DNA from: Alcanivorax sp.
Lineage (GTDB): Bacteria > Pseudomonadota > Gammaproteobacteria > Pseudomonadales > Alcanivoracaceae
NCBI RefSeq assembly: GCF_014762765.1
Contig: NZ_JABURH010000208.1
Location: 1-37,600 of the forward strand
DNA: 37,600 nt
Reading direction: 5' to 3'
Position numbers and translations under genes: made by a program. The notes under the pieces were generated by a model, which saw nothing but the letters and a program-made list of their open reading frames with translations, was not told where the DNA came from and did not search any database. Shown here piece after piece: positions 30,246 to 37,600 of the stretch. Within the stretch, counting starts at the first letter, position 1. Every line of letters starts with the position of its first letter.

Positions 30246-31489
30246 TGAGCGGCTCCCCGGACGGGTTGCGAAAGCTGGGCATCGGCCACGTTATAGCGAT
30301 CCAAAAAGGTCTGTAGCTTGGCCAGGGCGCTCTGATCGCCTGCGGCCGAAGCGGCGGCATGCAGCAGGCGCAGGTCTGCCAGTTCCCGTTGCTGCTGCCA
30401 GTTTTCCCGGGCCAGGGTTAGGGCGGTTTGCGGGTCGTTTTCTACTTCCAGCATAAAGCGGGCGTGTTCGCGCAGATGGCGCTGGCGACCGGTGTTCTGA
30501 TCCATCGCCATGCGTGCCCGGTAGTCCTGCCGCCAGGTCTTTGCCTGCGGGTGGCCGAGGCGCTTCCCGGCGATGGCAAGTCGCAATAAGGCACCATCCC
30601 TGTCCTGCCAGGCGGCCAGATCACTGATGACCGCATCCGGTTGACCAAGGGCCAGCCATAGGTCGCTTTGCAGATAACGCAGATAGGGGGCTTGTGGGGC
30701 CTGCTGCAGGGCATGTTGTAAATGCTGGGAGGCCCTGTCGAGATTGCCCTGTTGCATTGCGATTTCCGCGCTCAGGGTAGCCAGCCACCGGGCTGATTCT
30801 CCCTGCGGGGCGGCAGGGCTGGAGGCCAAGGCCTGCAAGGTGTTGTAAGCCTGGTCTCGTTGGCCGCTGATAGCCTGCACGCTGGCCTGGCAGAGCAGCA
30901 CGGTGGTAGGTGGCAGAGTGGTTGCCGCTTTCCGGCACGCTTGTTGTGCCTCGTCGAGGCGGCCCTGCACCCGATCGATATTGGCCAGCATAAGCCAGGC
31001 CTGGCCCTGGTTAGGCGATTGTTCCAGCAATCGGATCAACCGGTGGCGGGCGCGGGCAAACTGATGTCGCTGCTGCTCGATGCGGGCCATCAGCAGGCTG
31101 GCCTCTGATGAGGGCGAGGACTGTAACAACGGTGCCAGCGTCGCCTGAGCGTAACCCAGAAAACGGGGGTCATCCTGACTGCCGGCATAGTCGATCTGGG
31201 AGCGGGCCAGAGCCAGCGCCGCTGCCGGGTCGACAGGCGCAGAGGGGGGTGCCACCAGGGCAGAGGGAGCCTGGGGCAGACGGGCGAGAACCACATGATC
31301 CCCGGCCGGAGTATAGGGAGCGGCGTGAACCCGCGCGCTCGAAACAAACAGGAGGAGGGCCGCCAGGGTAATGACAATGCGCCATTGACTGACGCGTTGT
31401 CGTTTCCCGTAGGCCCTCTCGGAGCGGAAGACTCCCGCCGCCGTCACAGGACGGCGGGAGCTGGTCTCAATTATCCGGTGCCAATACAT
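30242..31489 (-). CDS. Secreted or membrane-anchored TPR protein
   Basis: This is a protein of about 415 residues with one hydrophobic segment WRIVITLAALLLFVSSARVH, which reads as an export signal, then TPR-like helical repeats (LLMARIEQQRHQFARARHRL, WLMLANIDRVQGRLDEAQQA, QGNLDRASQHLQHALQQAPQ). Such repeats suggest a scaffold for the DUF4331/HupE partners in the periplasm. The start is uncertain: ATG 31489 lies inside the end of the lipoprotein gene, GTG 31447 lies in the loop of a hairpin, and none has a good ribosome-binding site. The stop overlaps the hupE-like start, so the operon is tightly coupled. Confidence 0.75.
   Translation of the reverse strand: MYWHRIIETSSRRPVTAAGVFRSERAYGKRQRVSQWRIVITLAALLLFVSSARVHAAPYTPAGDHVVLARLPQAPSALVAPPSAPVDPAAALALARSQIDYAGSQDDPRFLGYAQATLAPLLQSSPSSEASLLMARIEQQRHQFARARHRLIRLLEQSPNQGQAWLMLANIDRVQGRLDEAQQACRKAATTLPPTTVLLCQASVQAISGQRDQAYNTLQALASSPAAPQGESARWLATLSAEIAMQQGNLDRASQHLQHALQQAPQAPYLRYLQSDLWLALGQPDAVISDLAAWQDRDGALLRLAIAGKRLGHPQAKTWRQDYRARMAMDQNTGRQRHLREHARFMLEVENDPQTALTLARENWQQQRELADLRLLHAAASAAGDQSALAKLQTFLDRYNVADAQLSQPVRGAAQ
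31432..31460 (-). terminator. Intra-operon hairpin after the lipoprotein gene
   Basis: CTCCCGCCG (31432-31440) pairs perfectly with CGGCGGGAG (31452-31460), 7 bp past the small lipoprotein stop, and lies over the possible starts of the TPR gene. There is no T-run in the direction of transcription (TCTTCCGCTC follows). It may attenuate or stabilise the upstream message so that DUF4331 and lipoprotein are made in excess of TPR and HupE. Confidence 0.5.
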
Positions 31490-31712
31490 TGTTATAAGCA
31501 TCCGGATTGTCTTGGTCACGAAAGATGAAGCGGGTGTCATTGATCGCAACCGGATCCCGGGTATCCCCGGTAGTGGCCAGCTGAGCTTTCACAAAGGCGG
31601 TGTAGTTGATCGCCACGGGAGCCTGTTGGCGAGGACGGTCATTGTCGCTGCCAAAGCACCCGCTCAGTAGCAGTGCACTCACGCTGACGGTGATGGCCAG
31701 TAAGTATCGCAT
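31467..31712 (-). CDS. Small lipoprotein of the DUF4331 operon
   Basis: This is an 81-residue protein with the signal RYLLAITVSVSALLLSGCFG (lipobox LLSG-C). The mature part (~60 residues) contains NYTAFVKAQLATTGDTRDPV and NDTRFIFRDQDNPDAYNNVL; no known domain is recognised. ATG 31712 is chosen because GGAGG lies 6 bases upstream and the signal then starts directly; an in-frame ATG at 31727 overlaps the DUF4331 stop. It lies 11 bp downstream of DUF4331, so it is probably a dedicated envelope partner. Confidence 0.78.
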   Translation of the reverse strand: MRYLLAITVSVSALLLSGCFGSDNDRPRQQAPVAINYTAFVKAQLATTGDTRDPVAINDTRFIFRDQDNPDAYNNVLAPDN

Positions 31713-31723
31713 GGTGTCCTCCT

Positions 31724-33244
31724 TCACTCTGCCACGGCGACATTATCGGCGCCGGGCAGCGGGGTGTTCAGGTAGGGGAAGCGGGTCAGGTAATTTGCCG
31801 GGTCTGGCAGGGCACCGTCGTTGACGATGGCACCACCGTTTACCTGCATGTCCTGGCTGCCGCAGCTGCCAATCTCGCCGCCGGCCGCTTCGCCGTTCAC
31901 GTCCGCGCCGCACAGGAAGCCTTCGGCAGCCGTGAGGGCAATATCCACCACGTCGTCAATGGGACGGCGACCGTTGGGGAAGCCGGCAAAGTCACCAGCG
32001 GCCACACCCAGGTCGTTCTGTGCGCCCACTTCAGTGGCGGGGATGGCGGTATTCAGGCGCAGCATTTCACTGGCAGTGACAGTGGGCAGCTGGGTGACAC
32101 CGGGTACCCCGGTCAGGAACACGGTGACCAGATCGTTGCGCGGCGTTTCCGGTGCGCTGACCCCGAACAGGATTTCCACCAGCGCGGGCAGGCTGGGGTT
32201 GGTCACATAGGTGGCGAACTGGCCATCATCTTTCGGTTCACTGCTGTTGAAACGGTCCTTGTCGGGCAGGCCGATAACCACTTCGTTTACCAGCGGCGAG
32301 CCAAGACGGGATACCTGGGTAAAGGCTCCGCCTTTCACGGCCGGGCCTTTGGCATTACTGCTGCCGGTGGTGTCGGAGCCCTGCGGTCCCGGATTGATGA
32401 CTGTGGCCTGGCGGATGCTGGCGGTGGTCCAGCCGCCGATGACGGTGTTGTCACCGGTCAGGCAGTCCGCCGGTACTTCCAGTGCCAGGCTGGTGATGTT
32501 CTTGTCGGCGATCACATTGCTGCGTGAATCACGGGCGCCGAGAGGGTTCAGCGCAACCAGGTCAAAGACTTCGCCCAGATTGACCACGAAGCCTTCCTGG
32601 CGCTGACCGGCAAAGACGCGGCCCGGCATGGGGCAGTCGGGGATGGTCACGTCGTAGATGAAGTTGTCCGCGTAGGCTTCGTAGTCACCAATGGATTTGG
32701 TGCCGATGTTGTCCAGAGGCTTGGCAAAGCTGCTGTCACCACTGCCGGCCTCGGTCAGGTTCTGTACGTTGCCGGTACGACGGTCGCCGGTGATCATTTC
32801 CACCGTGAAGCTTTCCAGCACATTCTGGGCATCGTTGTTCTGGCCGGTTACCGCACCGATATTGATCAGCGGAACGGGCACGGATGTGCCGCCCACATCT
32901 ACCGCCAGGTTGCGGCGTTCGGTGTTGAACTGGAAACGGAAGGTAATGTTTTCTTCCGCGTTGCCATCGTTGTCGATGTGAATTTCATAGATGGCATCAT
33001 CGTCCAGAGAAAAATAATTGGGCCCACCGTAGGCATCCTGCAGTGGCAGATAGTTGGCAATCAGGGTGACATAGCCGTCGCGGCCGGACTCGTAACTGTT
33101 GAACATGTAGAAATCCGTGCCGTCCACTTTTGGCATGCCAGTGATAAAAGGGGCTTCCCGGTGGCTTGAGGCCATCGTGCCGGCACTGGCCAGCAGGGTG
33201 GCAACGGCACAGGCCGCTGGGATGAGAGAGTGGCGAGGTAGCAT
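31724..33244 (-). CDS. DUF4331 family exported protein
   Basis: This 506-residue protein has the signal peptide PRHSLIPAACAVATLLASAG, TMA. The mature N-terminus SSHREAPFITGMPKVDGTDF, YMFNSYE is the hallmark of DUF4331, a family of secreted proteins of unknown function. FSLDDDAIYEIHIDNDGNAEE gives an acidic calcium-like stretch. Other family-type parts are NIGTKSIGDYEAYADNFIYD and GFPNGRRPIDDVVDIALTAAEGF near the C-terminus. GGAGA lies ~6 bases before the ATG. It is the first and largest gene of a four-gene operon facing an ECF sigma gene, and its promoter mirrors the sigma promoter. It may be a major surface or periplasmic product of an envelope or oxidative stress response; this is inference. 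Confidence 0.87.
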   Translation of the reverse strand: MLPRHSLIPAACAVATLLASAGTMASSHREAPFITGMPKVDGTDFYMFNSYESGRDGYVTLIANYLPLQDAYGGPNYFSLDDDAIYEIHIDNDGNAEENITFRFQFNTERRNLAVDVGGTSVPVPLINIGAVTGQNNDAQNVLESFTVEMITGDRRTGNVQNLTEAGSGDSSFAKPLDNIGTKSIGDYEAYADNFIYDVTIPDCPMPGRVFAGQRQEGFVVNLGEVFDLVALNPLGARDSRSNVIADKNITSLALEVPADCLTGDNTVIGGWTTASIRQATVINPGPQGSDTTGSSNAKGPAVKGGAFTQVSRLGSPLVNEVVIGLPDKDRFNSSEPKDDGQFATYVTNPSLPALVEILFGVSAPETPRNDLVTVFLTGVPGVTQLPTVTASEMLRLNTAIPATEVGAQNDLGVAAGDFAGFPNGRRPIDDVVDIALTAAEGFLCGADVNGEAAGGEIGSCGSQDMQVNGGAIVNDGALPDPANYLTRFPYLNTPLPGADNVAVAE

Positions 33245-33276
33245 GACGAATCTCCTTTTTTTGTCTGAGTATCACT

Positions 33277-33305
33277 AGTACGCGGCAGGAGCGCTGGTGG
33301 ATGCA
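33277..33305 (-). promoter_or_regulatory. ECF-type promoter driving the DUF4331 operon
   Basis: On the minus strand: TGCATCCA (33305-33298), 15 bp, then CGTACT (33282-33277), 32 bp before the DUF4331 ATG at 33244. The element matches the rightward promoter at 33326-33354 in both boxes and in spacing. Confidence 0.75.
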
Positions 33306-33325
33306 GAATTTATTTTGTTTTTTTA

Positions 33326-33354
33326 TGCATCCAGGTTCCTTTTTTTCACGTATT
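33326..33354 (+). promoter_or_regulatory. ECF-type promoter driving the sigma/anti-sigma genes
   Basis: TGCATCCA (33326-33333), 15 bp including a T-run, then CGTATT (33349-33354), 61 bp before the sigma ATG at 33416. The CGTA -10 and C-rich -35 are ECF-like. Together with the mirrored copy it indicates autoregulation. Confidence 0.75.
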
Positions 33355-33390
33355 TACGACATGGCATCTGTCACTAAGGAGGTATCGATA

Positions 33391-33546
33391 ATGGGTATGC
33401 AGGGAGTGTTTCGTCATGGCGGAAGCAAACGACGGGCTGGTCAGTGCTCTGGCGCGAGTCGCACAGGGCGACCGTCAGGCTTTTGCCGGTTTTTATCAGC
33501 AAACTCACCGAGCGGTTTTCGGTATGTGTCTGCATCTGCTGCGTGA
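33391..33546 (+). other. Out-of-frame leader ORF with perfect Shine-Dalgarno, overlapping the sigma gene
   Basis: AAGGAGG (33376-33382) lies 8 bases before ATG 33391, better than the sigma gene's own AGGGAG (33401-33406). The frame reads MGMQGVFRHGGSKRRAGQCS and continues to 33546, overlapping the first 43 codons of the sigma gene in another frame. Beyond the first eight codons its sequence is a shadow of the sigma frame. It may serve as a translational control of sigma synthesis, or be an accident. Confidence 0.3.
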
Positions 33547-33961
33547 CAAGGACGAAGCCTGCGACGTGTTACAGGAAACCTATATTCAGGTCTGGCATCA
33601 CGCTGGAGAGTATCACTGCGATCGAGGCAGCGTACTCAACTGGATGATGTCCATTGGCCGCTACCGCTGTCTGGATGCATTGCGCCGACGCCGGCATGAG
33701 GTGGACTTCGACAGCGTCAGCAGCAGCCAGGTCAGTTCTGCTCCCGGCCCTATGGAAAATGCGCACAATCAGGCGGATCGGCAACGACTCAGCGATTGCC
33801 TCAAAGACCTGGATGAACGTTACCGTTCCAGTATCGAAATGGCTTATTTTCGTGGCTTTACCCATCAGGAGCTGGCGGTTGCCATGGGCCAACCCCTGGG
33901 CACCACCAAGAGCAGGGTTCGTCGCGGCCTGGATGTATTGCGCCGGTGTCTTGGCACATGA
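33416..33961 (+). CDS. ECF sigma factor (SigK/RskA-type group)
   Basis: This is a 181-residue sigma-70 family factor. Region 2 spans ~23-93 (FYQQTHRAVFGMCLHLLRDK, DEACDVLQETYIQVWHHAGE, WMMSIGRYRCLDALRRRR) and region 4 spans ~126-176 (LKDLDERYRSSIEMAYFRGF, THQELAVAMGQPLGTTKSRV). The ATG at 33416 has AGGGAG 9 bases upstream; the frame has no earlier start codon after the stop at 33389. Its TGA overlaps the anti-sigma ATG, so they are co-translated. The promoter in front and the mirror-image promoter of the DUF4331 operon suggest it controls both. The inducing signal is unknown. Confidence 0.9.
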   Translation: MAEANDGLVSALARVAQGDRQAFAGFYQQTHRAVFGMCLHLLRDKDEACDVLQETYIQVWHHAGEYHCDRGSVLNWMMSIGRYRCLDALRRRRHEVDFDSVSSSQVSSAPGPMENAHNQADRQRLSDCLKDLDERYRSSIEMAYFRGFTHQELAVAMGQPLGTTKSRVRRGLDVLRRCLGT

Positions 33962-34650
33962 AGCCCGATAACTACGAACGCAACCATGCGTTGGCCGCCG
34001 AGTATGTGGTGGGCACGTTGCAGGGGGCTGCACGGCAGCGTTTCGAACGCTGGATGATGACTTCATCCCGGCTTCGCCGCCAGGTGTGGTACTGGGAGCG
34101 TCGACTGCAACCCTTTAACGACAGTCTGCCGGAAGCCTCGCCTCCGGATGCGGTCTGGCATGCCATTGAGCAACGTCTTTTCCCTGGTACTGTTGAGCCC
34201 GCAGCCCCTCGCTGGTGGCAAACTCTTACGGCCTGGCGATGGAGTGCCGGTATTGCCATGCTGGCTGTATTCGCCTTGCTGGTGTGGACGCCGCCGCCTA
34301 CGGTGGTGACCCACTATGTGGGGGTGGTGCAAAGCCAGCAGGCCGAACCGCTGTGGCTGGTCAATGCGTCTGCGGATCATCGACTGACAGTGAAGGCCAT
34401 GCCGCCGGTTCAGCCAGCGGACGGGGGCAGGGATTACCAGTTGTGGTTATTGCCGGAGTCCGGTGCACCGGTATCGTTAGCATTGCTGCCCACGGGGGGC
34501 GCGCAGTTGAAGGTGGATCTCAGCGATCAGCAGGTTCGTCAGTTGTTGCAGTCCCGTTCTCTGGCGATCAGCCTTGAACCTGCCGGAGGGTCGCCCACTG
34601 GCCAGCCCACCGGACCAGTGGTTTATCAGACGCGCCTGGTGCAAATGTAG
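33958..34650 (+). CDS. RskA-like transmembrane anti-sigma factor
   Basis: This is a 230-residue protein. The N-terminal sigma-binding domain has NHALAAEYVVGTLQGAARQR, FERWMMTSSRLRRQVWYWER; no HxxxCxxC zinc motif is present. One membrane helix lies at ~residues 98-117 (WSAGIAMLAVFALLVW). The periplasmic C-terminal domain (RDYQLWLLPESGAPVSLALL, SRSLAISLEPAGGSPTGQPT) is of the RskA type. Release probably needs regulated proteolysis or a conformational signal. The start overlaps the sigma stop as ATGA. It converges on the ABC-F gene with only 24 bp between stops and no visible terminator. Confidence 0.87.
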   Translation: MKPDNYERNHALAAEYVVGTLQGAARQRFERWMMTSSRLRRQVWYWERRLQPFNDSLPEASPPDAVWHAIEQRLFPGTVEPAAPRWWQTLTAWRWSAGIAMLAVFALLVWTPPPTVVTHYVGVVQSQQAEPLWLVNASADHRLTVKAMPPVQPADGGRDYQLWLLPESGAPVSLALLPTGGAQLKVDLSDQQVRQLLQSRSLAISLEPAGGSPTGQPTGPVVYQTRLVQM

Positions 34651-34674
34651 TCCAGTGGGCAGAGAGTGGGCGTC

Positions 34675-36579
<1,905 letters not shown>

Positions 36580-36641
36580 GGGGTAATCCGGGGTTGATGA
36601 GAACCGGCGCAGTGTAAGCCAGCAAAGGTAACGGGGGAACC

Positions 36642-37106
36642 GTGGACGACTCCATAAAGCAGGATCTGTGGCGCTATGCCCTGGGGCGATGGCAGGACAA
36701 GGATTTTGAGCGTGCCTGCCTGCACCTGCAGGACGAATATCAGGTGCCGGTGGCGCTGTTGCTGTCTGGCCTGTGGCTGGCAGAATCAGGCAAGCAGCCG
36801 GATGCAGGAGTAGGGCGCCGAATGGCGGAGCTGGCCGGGCAATTCGAAGCCGATTATCTGCGCCCACTGCGGGCCGTTCGCCGCAAGGCTGGCGACGATG
36901 CGCGGCTGCCAGAATTCAAGCGGCAGCTGCAGCAGGTGGAGCTGGAAGGGGAGCGCTGGCTGCTGACGACCCTGCCGACCCTTTGCGACAACCTGTTGCC
37001 CGCCGGCAAGCCGGTGGATGCCATGGGGTGGTTGCTGGTGCTGGTGCCGGAAACGGCCCAGTGTGAAGGGTTGCAGGGCGCTCTCAACGATCTGGTAGCG
37101 CTCTAG
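36642..37106 (+). CDS. TIGR02444 family protein
   Basis: This is a 154-residue soluble helical protein. The pattern LWRYALGRWQDKDFERACLH, LQDEYQVPVALLLSGLWLAE and ADYLRPLRAVRRKAGD is typical of TIGR02444 (DUF2390), a conserved proteobacterial family often next to yheS-like genes. Function unknown. The start is GTG at 36642 after GGGGGAACC. It is divergent from the ABC-F gene across 62 bp. Confidence 0.85.
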   Translation: MDDSIKQDLWRYALGRWQDKDFERACLHLQDEYQVPVALLLSGLWLAESGKQPDAGVGRRMAELAGQFEADYLRPLRAVRRKAGDDARLPEFKRQLQQVELEGERWLLTTLPTLCDNLLPAGKPVDAMGWLLVLVPETAQCEGLQGALNDLVAL

Positions 37107-37119
37107 GCATTGCGACGAA

Positions 37120-37349
37120 GCCGCTGTAGGAACGGAGCGTAGCGGAGTAACGCACGTTGTGCAGTGCGGCCCGAAGGGTGAGCGTAGCGAATACACCTCT
37201 TGAGGTGCGAATCCGAGCCTTGGCGAGGAAACGGTATCGCAGCTACTCCCATCCCTTTCCAGAAAAGCCTGTTGAGCCCTGACATTCCTGATCGGCCTTC
37301 GGCCGATTCCGCGTTGACACGCGGTTCGCACCTCAAGAGGAGCTCCTAC
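37120..37349. repeat. Dispersed repeat, copy 2 (230 bp)
   Basis: This shares the first ~33 bp (GCCGCTGTAGGAACGGAGCG, TAGCGGAGTAACGC), the CGGCCCGAAGGGTGAGCG[T]AGCGAATACA block and the closing CGGTTCGCACCTC...GCTCCTAC with the copy at 16215-16402, while the middle differs. Inverted ends GTAGGA / TCCTAC. Together with flanking sequence it occupies the 330-bp gap before bioA; a heptad-like TTTGAACTTTTAAC follows at 37376. No gene is seen here and no clear bioA promoter or BirA operator was found. Confidence 0.75.
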
Positions 37350-37436
37350 GGTGCCACCACCTCGCGCTCTCGCGCTTTGAACTTTTAACGTCCTCCTGCC
37401 ATCCTTCATTCCCCTTGTGTTTCACCGGACTGTCCC

Positions 37437-37600
37437 ATGACCACCGACCTGGCCTTCGACCGCGACCATCTCTGGCATCCCTATACGTCCACCTCAAAAC
37501 CCTTGCCCACCTTTGCGGTGGCCAGTGCCAAAGGGGTGCGATTGACGCTGGAAGACGGGCGCGAGCTGGTGGATGGCATGTCGTCCTGGTGGGCGGCGGT
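37437..37600 (+). CDS. bioA: Adenosylmethionine-8-amino-7-oxononanoate aminotransferase, N-terminal fragment
   Basis: This is the first 54 codons of the PLP enzyme that converts KAPA to DAPA in biotin synthesis using S-adenosylmethionine as amino donor. [20 protein letters not shown], then [20 protein letters not shown], match the BioA N-terminus, including the WHPYTS substrate-site motif and SSWW. The gene runs off the window. It starts with ATG at 37437 after CACCGGACTGTCCC, without a strong ribosome-binding site. Confidence 0.92.
   Translation, partial: MTTDLAFDRDHLWHPYTSTSKPLPTFAVASAKGVRLTLEDGRELVDGMSSWWAA

Noticed and set aside
33245-33415. Sigma-70 promoter for the sigma factor gene
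   Set aside because: No TTGACA/TATAAT pair at 17 bp was found; the mirrored TGCATCCA/CGTA boxes explain the region better.
36580-36867. N-terminal extension of the ABC-F protein
   Set aside because: YheS-like proteins start at MLSLEHINL; the extension is Pro-rich and runs over the divergent TIGR02444 gene.

Overview
The window is chromosomal DNA of a GC-rich marine gammaproteobacterium. A betaine/choline transporter of the BetT type, an NhaD sodium/proton antiporter, a Fur-controlled imelysin cluster, ClsC- and YheS-like proteins and the intergenic palindrome families together suggest an Alcanivorax-like member of the Oceanospirillales. This assignment is inference from gene content. I see no rRNA, tRNA, CRISPR array, prophage or intact transposon. 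Both ends cut genes: a BCCT transporter on the left and bioA on the right.

Left part (1-10.8 kb). The BCCT transporter tail is followed by a leftward, fully overlapping four-gene operon (5729 to 1297). It encodes a DUF3348 protein, a MotA/ZorA-like channel protein with a long coiled-coil tail (DUF802), a MotB/ZorB-like OmpA-domain protein and a DUF2894 protein. This is the best candidate for an undescribed system: a predicted ion-driven envelope motor without flagellar or known Zorya effector partners. Next come a DinB-family protein, the Rho antiterminator Rof and a DoxX-like membrane protein in one operon, then a ClsC-type phospholipase D lipoprotein, small hypothetical proteins, a GNAT acetyltransferase and a two-TM protein.

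Middle part (10.8-26.1 kb). NhaD is divergent from an iron-regulated cluster with a good Fur box. That cluster holds imelysin, a di-heme oxidoreductase, a second imelysin-like lipoprotein and a DUF1513 Tat substrate. An AT-richer secreted amidohydrolase and a cysteine-rich secreted protein follow. A MerR regulator faces a DUF3703 plus cation-transporter operon across a textbook 19-bp-spacer MerR promoter. Then come DUF3820, DUF4336, a histone-deacetylase-like protein, sirohydrochlorin chelatase and an ECF42-type sigma factor. The sigma factor is followed by two genes (SnoaL-like and DGPF/YciI) preceded by a matching promoter.

Right part (26.1-37.6 kb). LpxR-type lipid A deacylase is divergent from a FadA5-like thiolase with a strong terminator. 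A leftward DUF4331 - small lipoprotein - TPR - HupE/UreJ operon is divergent from an ECF sigma / RskA-like anti-sigma pair. The shared intergenic region carries two mirror-image promoters of identical architecture (TGCATCCA, 15 bp, CGTAYT), so the sigma factor probably drives itself and the DUF4331 operon. YheS-like ABC-F ATPase, a TIGR02444 protein and the start of bioA close the window.

Intergenic regions are rich in dispersed palindromes and period-7 tandem repeats, several of which touch stop codons. All calls rest on reading the sequence and family knowledge; no database search was possible.
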